Positions 49,201-54,437 are shown, numbered from the stretch's first letter. The stretch: DNA of 64,000 nt from Dendrosporobacter quercicolus (GCF_900104455.1 NZ_FNHB01000007.1:62001-126000); one strand, 5' to 3'. The notes: generated by a model not told the origin, from the sequence alone. A program made the numbers and translations.

Positions 49201-51284
49201 ATTTAAAAGACATCAAGCAAAACATCTCCGTCAGCGTCAGCGTCGGCAGCAGCAAAAGCAGCAGCGAACAGACCGTGCATATCGAAACCGTCAATCCGTC
49301 CAATGTGAGAGCCGGCCAGAGCGTAACCATCACCGCCACGGCCGGCGACATCAGCCTGACCGGCACCCAAATAGAAGCCCGGGACATTGCCCTGCAGGCG
49401 TCCGGCGATATAAGTCTGGCAGCGGCGCAAAATCAGCAGCAAATGACCAGCGACAGCCACAGCTCCGCCTGGGGCGCGGGCCTGGAACTGGGCGCCGGCT
49501 TCTTCGCCAGCTACCAGCAGGGCAAGGGCAAAGAAAATAGCAGCGAAACCACCAACAGTTCCAGCAGTCTGACCGCTGAGAACACGGTAACCCTCATTTC
49601 CGGCCATGACACCAGCATCATTGGCTCGCAGGTAGCGGGCGACAAAATCGTTGCCCAAATCGGCGGCGACCTGAACATTGAAAGCCTGCAGGACATTGAA
49701 AGCTACAGAGCGAAGAACAGCAGCAGCGGGCTAAAAGTGGCAGTGGGCGATGGCGTAACCGGCGCCTTTAGCAAAGGGAAAATGAGTTCCGACTATCAGA
49801 GCGTGACCGAGCAGGCCGGGATTTACGCCGGCGCAGGCGGCTTTGACCTGGAAGTGGGGGGCAATACCGACCTGAAGGGTGCGGTCATTGCCAGTGAGGC
49901 GGATGCGGAGAAGAATAGACTGAGCACGGATACCTTGACTTACTCAGATATTGAGAATAAAGCCGAGTATGAAGCGAGTAGTGTGGGCGTAAATCTGGAT
50001 ACCACAAAAGGGGCAGAGCGCAATGTGCAAGGACTGACTCCTGCCATTGGCACAAAAGTATCAGGAGATGCGGACAGCACAACAAAATCAGCTATAGCCG
50101 AAGGTACAATTGAAGTACGAAGCGGCGATGCTGATTTAAGCAGCCTCAGTCGTGATACTGCCAATTCACTGAATGCATTAGGTAAGATTTTCGATAAAAA
50201 GACAGTAGAAGAACAGCAGGAATTAGCGCAGTTGTTTGGGGAGCTAGCATTTGAGCAAGTCCATAAAATCAGTAAGGATAATGGATGGGAAGAGGGAAGT
50301 CCTCAGAAGATAGCCTTACATGCTTTTGTCGGTGCAGTAATGGCGGATTTAGGAGGAGGAAGTGCCTTATCTGGAGCCGTTGGAGCAGGACTAAATGAAG
50401 CTGTACAAAAAGAATTAGCTGAAATGTTCAAAGACAATCCTGACATGCATCAATGGGCCAGTGCTGTTATTGGTTCTGCTGCTGCGATAGTAGCTGGTGG
50501 AGACGCACAAACAGGTGCTTCTACTGCTGCTAGTGGAACGAAGAATAATTTCCTCTCTGACTGGCAGAAAGAACAACGACAGAAAGCGATTGATGAAGAA
50601 GATTGGGAAAAGGTAGCCTATTGGGATGCTATCGATAAGGCGCAAGATCAAGCAATTACTTATTTGGGAGTATATCCAGGAATAAATTTAAATGATCCCG
50701 TGAATTCTGGTCTATTACAATCAGTATCTGAATTGGGGCAACAAATACAAGCAAGCCCTGATTTCCAGGGATCATTTCTATCGAACGCACCGACTGTCGA
50801 TTCTTCAACTTTAATAGCAGCAGGAGCTGCCGCTATAGTTGTGGCTGGTGTTACATTATATTACTACAATGGCGGATGGGTGAAAGTTGCGGGGTCAGGT
50901 ACTGTTGCGTCAGTGGGGAACGCTATTACATATGGGCCAATGAATAAAGGACCATTACCTGATGCTGTCGCTAATACCTTTAGAAGCGGAACGTATACTC
51001 AAATCGTAACCAAAAGTGAAGTTGTTCTCTACAGGGTGTATGGTGGAAAAGCTGGAGAACTAGGTCAATATTACACTAGAGTTAAACCATCTGGTCCAGT
51101 GCAATCTATAATTGATAGCGCTTTAAATCCAACTTGGGGTAACACGGCAACAAATGTAGTTAAAATAAAAATTCCACCAGGTACAACACTTTATGAAGGT
51201 TTTGCCGCACGACAAGGGGGATTAGTTGGTGGTGGCAATCAAGTTTGGATTGAAAGGGTGAATCCATCATGGATAATACCATAA
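31263..51284 (+). CDS. Giant filamentous hemagglutinin/CdiA-like exoprotein with C-terminal toxin (TpsA)
   Basis: This 6673-residue protein is the secreted partner of TpsB. A signal peptide (basic start, TTLAVYLTQPVLAAA) leads into a TPS secretion domain with NPHLSG near 105 and NPNGI near 145. FHA-type beta-helix repeats follow, including about seven 500-residue supra-repeats (about 900-4340), then an AT-rich stretch (about 4300-4900), five 41-residue Ala/Gly/Ser/Thr repeats (about 4908-5115), a CdiA block with LGDGFYEQKLVREQI, and FHA-2 repeats (about 5400-6200). A pretoxin domain begins near 6202 and ends at TKNNFLSDW near 6426, equivalent to the VENN junction of CdiA. The last 248 residues form the variable toxin module. 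Such proteins mediate adhesion and contact-dependent inhibition of neighbours. AAGGAGG precedes the ATG. Confidence 0.93.
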   Translation: MNSPATSKKTARWKKAVAWTTLAVYLTQPVLAAAQVSADGQAAQQNRPVIEQSANGVPVVQIAAPSAAGVSRNQYLEFNVGPQGLILNNARVITRTELAGYITGNPHLSGEAARIILNEITGAGISRLNGYTEIAGQKADLIIANPNGIAGAGFGFINAGRTTLTTGRPIFGGSGSLAGFRVTGGNIALSGAGLDGRGADRVDFISRAVAVNAGLWAQELNVVTGTNQVDYASLTPQAIAGEDGRPTVALDVSALGGMYAGKIKLVGTEKGVGVNSQGTLAAASGSLSLTQAGQIRLAGTASAAQDLTITTGEGMSSSGTVYAGGSAALSAGGRIENSGTIAAAKDSGLSAAAITSTGTLAAGVDSSGQAAGSGDLNLSAAGQISATGRNQAGGSLRLSGTSLDLSGAVSSAGQSAELTATSGAINTSGGQLDSKGKLSLVAAGDFKNVSGKISSGGELQLTGGNIDNSGGQIEAGQGLSLTAQSLVNQSGRLVSLDHSGLSAVVAGEVNNSAGLLSGNGTVQLQAGRLDNAGGQLSAQTELAVHIAGALNNDQGQLAAGRNLSLTAGRVANNAGQIAAGRDLDLSADSLTSSGRLTAGRDLTAAVAESVVHSGNIQAGGDIDLQVGGQLTSRGAIAGSGHVTLTANRIDASGSLAAGLGLDGSLNNEGDLTIRAAEELQAGGQILAGGDLDLSGASIDLRGAASRAGADLTVQATRGDINHSAATMTAGRNLRLQAAGSLVNDQGRLSAGRLTIQAADIANRSGRIEQSGREAALISADGQLDNRGGQIAVNAAELTIAANGLDNRQGQINQAGDGRLHVQAGEQLDNRGGQLAANGALSVNAARLDNSQGSMFAQTELDIRAGSLQNSQGQVAGGRNVQIRAEEIKNKAGQIEAAQGLTITAASLANEQGKITSLAAGELTVNVSGALTNAAGLIGGNGAVSLSAEQIDNRAGQVSAQTDLAVASGQGLDNTDGALAAGGSLTVTQAGGVLKNTDGSLQAGENLTVAARGAALAGGSMQAGQTADIVAKNLTVDGLQAGAAATVQTEQDFVNRGQVQANGALTVKAGGKVTNAGAMSGLDRVSLSGAAVENAAEAAIKSGGNLNLSGTSVDNRGTVYAQAEVNVAAGDKLTSSGTIAGGADALLTGRSIQSTGTLAAGLSADGTVGSTGNLTVTATDQVTATGDNLAGATLAIQGGRVDLRGADTQAGQAVKIEATAGAIVASGARLTSPGQVSLAAQGSLVHDQAELQAGRLNLAAENISNRGGILAQSGQEDLQISTGVLDNTGGRIAANSANLTIAAERIDNSRGELQHAGGGKLTVAAETELDNVAGQVAGNGQVQVTAAHIDNIQGTIFAQRQLAIQARQLSNRQGQLVGEQAVAIAAAVDNTEGLIEAGTGLGISGQTLVNDGGKVTSLENGLTVAVDSNLANRSGLIGGNGAVSVSAGSIDNAAGQVSAQTDLAVKSAKDIDNRDGVLAAGGSLTVTQAGGVLANTEGVVQAGKSLSIMAQGADIAGGRLLAGQTADISAKNLTIETLQAGADVKVQTEEDFVNAGQVQANGELSVAAGGKLSNAGLLSGVEQVTVTGAEIANENGAAMKSGGRLAVNGQEISNQGTIYAQTAVTVAAGAKLTSRGTVAAGGDVALTGNSIASAGTLAAGLRADGTVGSSGDLTLTAVEQVTATGDNLAGGNLAIQGGRVDLSGADTQAGQVKITATGGDIVTSGGLLTAQGQASLTATGSLINDEAVVKGAKLAIEAKNIGNRAGTLAQFGPADLAISTGELDNTGGQIAANSDNLTIAAEQIDNSEGVIQHAGSGKLTVQVKAELDNAGGQVLSNGETKVTAAQLDNTQGVIFAQRQLNIEAKQLDNNQGQLVGKQAVEISAAVDNTAGLIEAGGGLSVSGQMLVNDGGQLTSLAAGGLTVDVSDRLSNVAGLIGGNGAVSIAAGNIDNNDGQVSAKTDLTVESATDIDNVDGVLAAGGNVSVMQTSGGLDNTDGILQAGNNLSIAAKDTDIAGGRLLAGKTADIGAKNLTVEVLQAGADVKVQTEQDFDNHGQVQANGELSVAAGGKLSNDGAMIGLDKVRVSASTVANETGAAMKSGGALTVTGQAVDNQGTIYAQATVTVAAEDELITSGTIASGEDALLSGKSIASTGTLAAGLNSDGTVGSSGDLTVTATEKVTAQGQNLAGGNLAIQGSSVDLSGAATQAGQAVKVAATGGDIDHRGASLTAKGKASFAATGSLINDEAAVKGAKLAIEAKNIGNRAGTLAQFGQADLAIRTGALDNTGGQIAANSDNLTIAAEWIDNSEGVIQHAGSGKLTVQAEAELDNAGGQVLSNGETKATAAQLDNTEGVIFAQRQLNIQVNQLNNNQGQLVGKQAVAIAAVVDNTAGLIEAGGGLSVSGQTLVNDGGKLASLAADGLTVDVSGKLSNTAGLIGGNGAVRVSAGSVDNTDGQVSAKTDLAVESANDIDNMDGVLMAGGNVSVTQTSGVLDNTDGILQAGNNLTIAAGAADIAGGRLLAGKTADIGAKNLTVEMLQAGADVKVQTEQDFVNAGQVQANGELSVAVGGKVTNAGSIVGLKQVRVSASTVVNETGAAMKSGGELTVTGQAVDNQGTIYAQETVAVAAEDVLTTGGTIASGENVVLSGKSIASSGTLAAGLNADGTVGSSGDLTVSAAGQVMATGENLAGGNLAIQGTSVDLSGAATQAGQAVKVEATDGDIDHRGASLTAKRQASLTATGSLINDEAVVKAAELALESQAISNRSGVLAQFGPADLAITTGELDNTGGQIAANSDNLTIVAEQIDNSAGVIQHAGSGKLTVQAEADLNNVEGQIISNGETKVTAAQLDNTQGVIFAQRQLAIQAGQLTNRQGQIVGKQAVEIASAVDNTAGLIEAGGGLSVSGQTLVNDGGKLTSLAADGLTVNVSGQLSNRSGLIGGNGAVSIAGGNIANTDGQVSAKTDLTVESATGLANTDGVLVAGNDLTVTQASGSLANEDGILQADGNLTVAAKGADISGGRMLAGKTADIGAKNLVVEVLQAGADAKAQTEADFDNHGQVQANGELNVAAGGQVNNAGSMIGLAKVTVTGVTVTNENGAAIKSGGALAVKGQGITNQGELYAQETVTVAAEGELNSSGTIAAGADAALSGNRIHAAGMLVAGLAADGSVKSSGELTVKAVENLTASGQNLAGGNLFLQGSSVDLTGAATQANQSARVAATAGDVVTSGGTLTAQDKLTLAATGSLINDEAVVKAAQMALETQAISNRGGVLAQFGQADLVISTGEMDNTGGQIAANSENMTILAEKIDNSAGVIQHAGSGKLTVQAEAELTNAGGQVIGNGETKVTAAQLDNTQGVIFAQRQLNIQANQLNSNQGQLVGKQAIEISAAVDNTDGLIEAGGGLRVSGQTLVNDGGKLTSLAADGLTVDVSGQLSNVSGLIGGNGAVSIAGGNIDNTDGQVSAKTDLAVTSATGLTNTDGVLVAGNDLTVTQASGSLANEDGILQAGGNLTVAAKGADISGGRMLAGKTADIGVKNLTVEVLQAGADVKVKTEQAFSNTGQVQANGELSVAAGGQVSNTGSMIGLTKANINGANVTNAAGAAIKSGGALAVKGQTIDNQGTIYAQGAVTVAAQNQLTTSGTIAAGADAALSGRTITSTGTLVAGLSADGTVGGSGNLTVTATEKVIAQGQNLAGGDIAIQGTSVALSGAATQANQAVKIAATGGDIDHRGASLTAKGEAKLTATGSLVNDEAVVKAAQLAIDAQAINNRSGVLAQFGQADVTIATGALDNTGGQIAANSGNMTIAAERIDNSAGVIQHAGSGRLDIAAAGTLANGGGQVIGNGETKVTAAQMDNTQGVIFAQRQLNVQANQLTNRQGQMVGKQAVAIASAVDNTAGLIEAGGGLSVSGQTLVNDGGKLTSLAADGLTVDVSGKLSNVSGLIGGNGAVSITGGNIDNADAQVSAKTDLAVKSATGLTNTDGVLVAGKNLTVTQTGGSINNQAGIMQAGNNLTIAASGAEVLTGSLVAGQAADISAKNLTVGVLQAGADAQISTQQNLVNAGQVQANGKLNVAAGGQVTNAGAMTGLEQVSVSGSAVTNQNGAAIKSGGTLAVKGQTVDNQGTIYGQEAVTVTAQDQLTTNGTIASGADVKLSGKTVAASGTLAAGLTSGGAVGDSGNLTVMASQKVTAGGQNLAGGNLAFQGATVDLSGGTTYAGHTASITATAGEITNTGGSLSAQDSLAIKAKTKFSNEAGQVRANQLNLTADQITNRGGLLAQYGQGDLAITTKTFDNSGGQLAANSQNLIIRAEKLNNNYGKIQQAGNGQLDIDGNNTLINENGQIASNGNITLNVPTVINSGGVITSLGDLTITEVQTVNNNNGKITAMRDASVGSERAFITNSNQGQMIAGNNFNVQADQFRNSAGTLEAGQDVYLETLALQDDGKIKAGRDLTLNIKGNVVNVSEEPQYIANRNLFLIADKFINAGNLYAMGTLDIKANAIYNENEANLGGGAVLQLNAKEGISNYGNMEGNIIQISGETVTNTGTILGETLEFKSNYFNNSSHTAVVAARENMQIYAEKILSNTEEATIYSMGNLDLETGLLLNQSSSIEAGQDITIQADEVINKMGDYTISQKTVSETRYDQIGVYLIPGTENWYAIKDRLSKTSAKYVSGDFWSSKKEPTTIWEIGEKVSEITVVSDSSSGKITSGRNLFLQADTVTNDMSQILAAGSLEIVANTINNWSQGNVRVKTKELVYTPSVVKIDIEYYGAEAAQPRVVVEAKAGEEYIPAYLMNGKTYLKAIREWDQFYVGQKYDVTTYEQISGTAQSIIGGGQHVSIKGAELRNLIRIPGSSSEFPKQIGSTTVFERDFRSYSPKIDTEFGKLIEQPSLNNNVEAVGKANRVIPVEESFEEKVRRDVNTGISEAAVQGPAVAAISGVGQTSGAVAVEASAGNTASTGIHTGISEAAVQGPAVAVISGVGQTSGAVAVEASAGNTASTGIHTGISEAAVQGPAVAVISGVGQTSGAVAVEASAGNTASTGIHTGISEATVQGPTAAAITGSGKTSGVAIVETTSGSPASTGINTTVSQAAVPGLAVGGIASAGQAANAAAVETGNSGAASATLDTSVAAAKPAANASGVAASVTATGVSQVAQAEASGPTGLSGIDPATVAALLPAAQTETVQAPQSNGGGTITLPQNGLYTVKPDPTASYLVETNPKFANYKTFISSDFLLDKLNYDPAAVMKRLGDGFYEQKLVREQITDLTGRVYLNGYDSAEAQYQALLQNASAAAGALNLTVGQALTAGQQAALTQDIVWLVEQEIDGHKVLVPVVYLSALREGDLKPSGAIISADNVQISTTGDVISSGTIQALESVKIGAANVANIGGTIDGGQLTHLSAGQDILNLSGSISGADISLIAGGDITSQTYSTINENAYRSQTIFGSTAAITAANSLTAIAGQDLNLLGTDLSAGTDLSLSAQNIHLGVVADTNKIKLGQATETVTNLGTTITAGGNLSLQATQDLSLEAATLSAGQDFNLLAGNNVTVTAAADTSSLAYKAGLASSESLTNLGTTITAGGGLNLQAGQDLSIQAAELTAGSDLTLLASNNLSLSAVADTTASDYNLNAYNFNNHSTVSHQLTSLEAGNNLTLISGADLTLTGVQAAANTITALSGGDLTLSSVTDSGFSDVKTGSSRNYQQAMTYDETVIGTNLAAVGDLTLTAANDLTISGSSVISEQGGILIDAGNNLSIEAVTEQHEALSESKKTKSGFLSKKTTTKSDYALLNQVVGSTISGESVAITSGHDLTVQASNIVAENDLSLTAGHDLSLTSLAETGAEDHYQKTKKSGLFSGGGLGFTLGSKSEKLTVQEQTLAQIGSTIGSISGDVSLTAGNRFSSEGAFLSAGLDLDILAKSVAIDNTLDTYDSTSKYEVKQSGLSVTFGGELITKGIEAVSSLERSTQVADDRLQALYVYQAYDTIKDIESISKLNGIDDLKDIKQNISVSVSVGSSKSSSEQTVHIETVNPSNVRAGQSVTITATAGDISLTGTQIEARDIALQASGDISLAAAQNQQQMTSDSHSSAWGAGLELGAGFFASYQQGKGKENSSETTNSSSSLTAENTVTLISGHDTSIIGSQVAGDKIVAQIGGDLNIESLQDIESYRAKNSSSGLKVAVGDGVTGAFSKGKMSSDYQSVTEQAGIYAGAGGFDLEVGGNTDLKGAVIASEADAEKNRLSTDTLTYSDIENKAEYEASSVGVNLDTTKGAERNVQGLTPAIGTKVSGDADSTTKSAIAEGTIEVRSGDADLSSLSRDTANSLNALGKIFDKKTVEEQQELAQLFGELAFEQVHKISKDNGWEEGSPQKIALHAFVGAVMADLGGGSALSGAVGAGLNEAVQKELAEMFKDNPDMHQWASAVIGSAAAIVAGGDAQTGASTAASGTKNNFLSDWQKEQRQKAIDEEDWEKVAYWDAIDKAQDQAITYLGVYPGINLNDPVNSGLLQSVSELGQQIQASPDFQGSFLSNAPTVDSSTLIAAGAAAIVVAGVTLYYYNGGWVKVAGSGTVASVGNAITYGPMNKGPLPDAVANTFRSGTYTQIVTKSEVVLYRVYGGKAGELGQYYTRVKPSGPVQSIIDSALNPTWGNTATNVVKIKIPPGTTLYEGFAARQGGLVGGGNQVWIERVNPSWIIP
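32690..44280 (+). repeat. 1500-bp (500-residue) tandem supra-repeat array in tpsA
   Basis: Marker strings recur with near-exact 1500-base spacing. The segment encoding LVNDGGKL recurs in the units starting near 33954, 35454, 36948, 38448, 39948, 41448 and 42948, and the string coding VQANGEL recurs in step. A shorter, diverged unit of about 1260 bases (from about 32690) precedes them, and the last copy fades after about 44150. Units 3 to 6 are closest to each other. All differences keep the frame, so the length is under strong coding constraint. Copies differ at many sites, so this is not an assembly duplication. Confidence 0.92.
45986..46606 (+). repeat. 123-bp (41-residue) tandem repeats in tpsA
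   Basis: Units with the motif TGISEAAVQGPAV begin with exact 123-base spacing (marker CCGGCATCAGCGAAGCT at 45991, 46114, 46237 and 46360). The first three are nearly identical, the fourth is diverged and a fifth (TTVSQAAVPGLAV) more so. They encode an Ala/Gly/Ser/Thr-rich linker between the AT-rich stretch and the CdiA block. Confidence 0.93.
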
Positions 51285-51523
51285 GTTGTATTTGTGAATC
51301 ATTGGAAGAAATTAATGAATTTCGTTCAATTTTGGAATTTGAAAGATTTTTGAGGTATATTTCAGACTTAATTAAGCAAGGAGATTTATTTGAAATACCT
51401 GTTGAAAAAAGTTATGCAGGCTTTCCGGAAAAATGGTACAAATGCTCTAATTGCGGAGAGATATGGAGATTGGTTTATCCAGATTTTCCTTTTAAGGGGC
51501 TTTGGATAAAAGTTGCAAATTAA
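51269..51523 (+). CDS. Putative immunity protein for the TpsA C-terminal toxin
   Basis: This 84-residue protein starts inside the end of tpsA (16-base overlap, AAAGGG upstream), the classical place of an immunity gene behind a CdiA toxin. It is acidic at the N-terminus and has a CSNCGEIWRLVYPDFPF segment near the end; a C-x-x-C pair may bind zinc. I do not recognise a named immunity family. Function rests on position, size and the shared terminator with the second toxin-immunity pair. Confidence 0.7.
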   Translation: MDNTISCICESLEEINEFRSILEFERFLRYISDLIKQGDLFEIPVEKSYAGFPEKWYKCSNCGEIWRLVYPDFPFKGLWIKVAN

Positions 51524-51554
51524 TTCATCTTTTACTTGAGAATCTTCAAATTAA

Positions 51555-51598
51555 GAGGCCAGTGGACGTAAAAAATCCGCTGACCTCTCTTTCTTCTT
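51555..51598 (+). terminator. Terminator after the immunity gene (copy 1)
   Basis: GAGGCCAGTGGA pairs imperfectly with TCCGCTGACCTC, followed by TCTTTCTTCTT. A near copy follows the second immunity gene at 59169. Confidence 0.8.
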
Positions 51599-51673
51599 AG
51601 GTGTCGTCTGGTGAACAAACAATAACTGGATAATATTACCTATTGATAACCCTTAAAAATCAAATCTCGTTAA

Positions 51674-51841
51674 TCAGAAGGACTTAGAATCATTACCGCC
51701 ACAAAACGGACAACTACCTCCATAGCCATTGCCGGAACAGTTGCCACAATACACACTACCACAATTTTGGCATCTCATCAAAGCCCCCATACAAGGTGCA
51801 TCAGCATGGCAATTAGGACATTTTCTTACGTTATCGTACAT
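51674..51841 (-). CDS. Small double zinc-ribbon protein
   Basis: On the minus strand a 55-residue frame starts at ATG 51841 behind a perfect AAGGAGG site. It contains four or five C-x-x-C pairs: CPNCHADAPC, CQNCGS, CGNCSGNGYGG and CPFCGGN. Such tiny zinc-ribbon proteins are usually nucleic-acid or protein binding; no function is known. The opposite strand has a longer frame with no ribosome site and no Cys pattern, which I take to be its shadow. It lies in the accessory zone after the toxin locus. Confidence 0.75.
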   Translation of the reverse strand: MYDNVRKCPNCHADAPCMGALMRCQNCGSVYCGNCSGNGYGGSCPFCGGNDSKSF

Positions 51842-52173
51842 CAATAAAACCTCCTTAGTAATAATAATTTTAATATATCACCTGTCGGTGATGACGAAAA
51901 CAGAGTTTTCGTCGCAGAGGTTTATTCATGTAAAATATCATAAAGCCAGTAAAATTAACGTTTCATTGAATCAGAGCAACTAAATAATAATCATTTATAT
52001 ATCAGTCTAGCATCAGGGTCACCACAGTTATTCCTGATGATTTTTAATTAACTGTTAAAATAGATACCATTAACAGGTGCCCCGGAATAAATCTGGTTCA
52101 ATCAGTGATAGCTACTGACAAATCTCTGTCACAGGTCAAGGATAAAATATTTTTTAAAATGTACCGAAAATGA

Positions 52174-52525
52174 TGTTACACTTTCCCAGTTTTGTAATAT
52201 TTATATATTAAATATAAAAAAAGGAAAAACATATATTTTTAGATACACACCAGCCGCCAATATATAAAACTTTTTAACAATACCAACCGCATTTACATTA
52301 TTAAAGCAATCCTACAAAACACAATATAACTCTAAAATAATAATTATTTACGCACTCCAATGTAACCAGAGCAATATTTCATAAAGTTAAGTTAATTTTA
52401 TTATCAAGCGTCAACATAAGCCACTACAAAAAAAGTGCGCTTTTTATGTTACACATCCCAGATTTTGTAATATTTATATATTAAATATAAAAAAGGAAAA
52501 ACAATTATTTATAGATACAGAAACA
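52174..52525. repeat. Pair of about 78-bp direct repeats
   Basis: Copies run about 52174-52251 and 52447-52525. Both begin TGTTACAC, continue with a nearly identical AT-rich core (TTTTGTAATATTTATATATT and onward) and AAAGGAAAAACA, and end ATAGATACA or similar. The spacing is 273 bases. They could be promoters, iterons or insertion scars. Confidence 0.75.
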
Positions 52526-52596
52526 GCAAAAACATATAACTAAAAGAATATATGACAGTGCGAAGCAAAGCGGAGCACTACGCGACAGCGTAAAAT

Positions 52597-52627
52597 AAGT
52601 CGAGTCACCACTCGGCTTTATTTTTTT
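52597..52627 (+). terminator. Intrinsic terminator
   Basis: AAGTCGAGT pairs with ACTCGGCTT around a CACC loop, followed by TATTTTTTT. No protein gene lies upstream on this strand for about 1 kb, so it may end an untranslated RNA. Confidence 0.75.
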
Positions 52628-52740
52628 ACCCCACCACCCCAATATTTTGTTAATAAAATCCTCCTGTTTGAGTGTAATAATGATAATTTTTCACCTCACC
52701 CCAAAAATCATAAAAAATAACGCAAACGGAGGATGACACC

Positions 52741-53619
52741 ATGAAATTTAAAACAAAACCCCTGACACCTGAACAACAAAAAGAACTTGACGACAACTGG
52801 GCATATATGTGTAGCCTCATCCTATCCAACATCTCCGGTAAAATCGTCACCCCGGAAGAATATGAACAGGAAAAACGCGAACGCCAAGAACGGGAAGAAG
52901 AGCATGAGCGCTGGCGGGAGCAATGGGATAATGTAAACAGTTGGCAACAATTAGACTTTGCGACCCTCAATACCTTACTCATCCAGTACAAACAAACCAA
53001 TGACGAAACCTGTTTTAATCAGGCGTGGGATAGATACCTCAAAGACTTAACGCAGAGTTATCTCAATAAATATGTCATTCGCGGACTCACCGTTACCGCC
53101 AAAAAAATATTTTTAGTCGACCATCAATACTATCATTTACAAGACGTCCTTTATCCAGTACTTATGGAAGCCATCCACAAATGGACACCCAACGCGCAAG
53201 ACAGAAATACATTAGACTTCGCGGCCTATTATAAACAGGCAGTACGCAATTTCACCGGCAATATCAATAACCGCTATAACCATAACATGTATCAAAATCT
53301 ATCCATCAAGCAACTCGACTTCAATAATGAGGAGGAATTAACCATGTTACTACAGGCAGAACCAACCTTAAAAGAGCATTTTGAACATCGTACCAATTTA
53401 GATATCATCCTGATGGACAAGTACGTTGAAGCCTTTATCAAAACCAGACTCACCAAAGAACAAAGCATGTTATTAGGGTTACTCGTCACCGAACGACTCC
53501 CCATAACCGAAATCGCCAAATACATGAAAACCAGTCGCATGACGGTGTACCGTAAAATCGAAGAAATTAAAGCACTATGGTTAGAGTACGATACCGGAAC
53601 CAACCAGGCAGCTAAATAA
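52741..53619 (+). CDS. Sigma-factor-like/HTH DNA-binding protein of a mobile region
   Basis: This 292-residue protein has a charged, probably coiled N-terminal third (EEYEQEKRERQEREEEHERW). A middle part resembles RNA polymerase sigma region 2 (LYPVLMEAIHKW...LDFAAYYKQAVRNF). A C-terminal helix-turn-helix (LPITEIAKYMKTSRMTVYRKIEEIKALW) resembles sigma region 4. It could be a phage- or element-type sigma-like regulator. ATG 52741 follows GGAGGATGACACC. It is followed at some distance by a recombinase on the same strand; no known homologue name is assigned. Confidence 0.65.
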   Translation: MKFKTKPLTPEQQKELDDNWAYMCSLILSNISGKIVTPEEYEQEKRERQEREEEHERWREQWDNVNSWQQLDFATLNTLLIQYKQTNDETCFNQAWDRYLKDLTQSYLNKYVIRGLTVTAKKIFLVDHQYYHLQDVLYPVLMEAIHKWTPNAQDRNTLDFAAYYKQAVRNFTGNINNRYNHNMYQNLSIKQLDFNNEEELTMLLQAEPTLKEHFEHRTNLDIILMDKYVEAFIKTRLTKEQSMLLGLLVTERLPITEIAKYMKTSRMTVYRKIEEIKALWLEYDTGTNQAAK

Positions 53620-53628
53620 TAACCATTT
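53613..53628 (+). repeat. 16-bp repeat TAAATAATAAYCATTT (three copies in region)
   Basis: Copies occur at 51981-51996, 53613-53628 and 55801-55816, with one C/T difference. Two of them contain the stop codon of the preceding gene. They bracket two blocks of the accessory zone around a tyrosine recombinase gene and might be its recombination sites. Confidence 0.6.
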
Positions 53629-53879
53629 TACAGTTTTCATCAATTCCAGAAAAAAATCACCTTAACATCTGACGCCACAAAGGATGTCCCATAAATCACG
53701 GAACATTTTTTGTGGCACCTGCAAGTATCACACTTATCTTGTGTTACTTTGGGGAAAAGTTCACGAAGATAAACAGCAGTTACCTTCGTATAACATAACC
53801 GCCAAAACAGCTAGAATCCGTTTACGCTGAATGTATTACAATATATAATTATTATATAACATAATACAATAATCTGGAG

Positions 53880-54437
53880 ATGGTAAACATGGAACTGGTG
53901 GAACCCATTAAGAGTAAAAAACAAATCACTGCCTTAAAAAACTATTTACGAGGCCAGAATATCAGAGATTATCTATTATTCGTCCTTGGTATCAACTCTG
54001 GCCTTAGAATATCCGACTTACTCAAATTAACGGTGGAAGATGTACAAAATCAAAACCGTATCAGCATCAGAGAACAAAAAACCGGCAAGATGAAAGACTT
54101 TCCCTTATCGGACACCTGCAAAAAGGCAATCAATGAATATTTAAAGATTACCCAATTAACTGCTGGTTATTTATTCACCAGCCGTAAAGGAAATCAACCC
54201 ATCACCCGAGTACAGGCATATCGAATACTGAGTGAAGCAGCCAAAACAATCGGAATCACAGAACCCATCGGCACTCATACATTGAGAAAAACCTTTGGCT
54301 ACCATGCCTATATCAACGGAACCGATGTAACCAGGATTCAAAAACTACTCAACCACTCGGCACCCAACGTGACCTTATCCTATATCGGCATCACCAAAGA
54401 AGAACTGGATAACGTATATATCAGTCTCAACCTCTAA
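53880..54437 (+). CDS. Compact tyrosine recombinase/integrase
   Basis: This 185-residue protein is a catalytic-domain tyrosine recombinase with the usual residues: Arg in SGLRISDLLKL, Lys in EQKTGKMKDF, His-x-x-Arg in THTLRKTFGYHAY, His in KLLNHSAPNVTLSYIG and Tyr within LSYIG. It is much shorter than phage integrases (about 300-400 residues), lacking most of the core-binding and arm domains. The small size recalls XerC/D-like resolvases of plasmids and mobile islands. The start codon is close behind TGGAG; an ATG ten bases later (53889) is also in frame. Its role in moving this zone is inferred. Confidence 0.85.
   Translation: MVNMELVEPIKSKKQITALKNYLRGQNIRDYLLFVLGINSGLRISDLLKLTVEDVQNQNRISIREQKTGKMKDFPLSDTCKKAINEYLKITQLTAGYLFTSRKGNQPITRVQAYRILSEAAKTIGITEPIGTHTLRKTFGYHAYINGTDVTRIQKLLNHSAPNVTLSYIGITKEELDNVYISLNL

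Larger units (their letters stand above)
51842..52740. other. AT-rich intergenic region with direct repeats
   Basis: About 900 bases lack a convincing gene. The stretch holds a hairpin CATCAGG/CCTGATG with a T-rich end (about 52011-52043), two direct repeats of about 78 bases (52174 and 52447), a GC-rich GCGAAGC/GGAGC hairpin near 52560 and a strong terminator at 52597. The repeats followed by a terminator could drive a small untranslated RNA, which is unproven. Confidence 0.5.

Noticed and set aside
31584-49696. Many long antisense and alternate-frame ORFs across tpsA, up to 362 residues
   Set aside because: They repeat with the 1500-bp period, have no ribosome sites and show Pro/Ala/Ser-rich mirror composition of the coding strand. 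They are shadows of the GC-rich repeats.
31263-51284. Assembly error as the cause of the 1500-bp repeats
   Set aside because: Units differ at many scattered positions and keep frame, so they are real diverged copies. The exact copy number should still be confirmed by long reads.
51729-51983. 84-residue plus-strand ORF
   Set aside because: It has no ribosome site and lies opposite the zinc-ribbon gene, which has a perfect AAGGAGG and clear Cys pairs.
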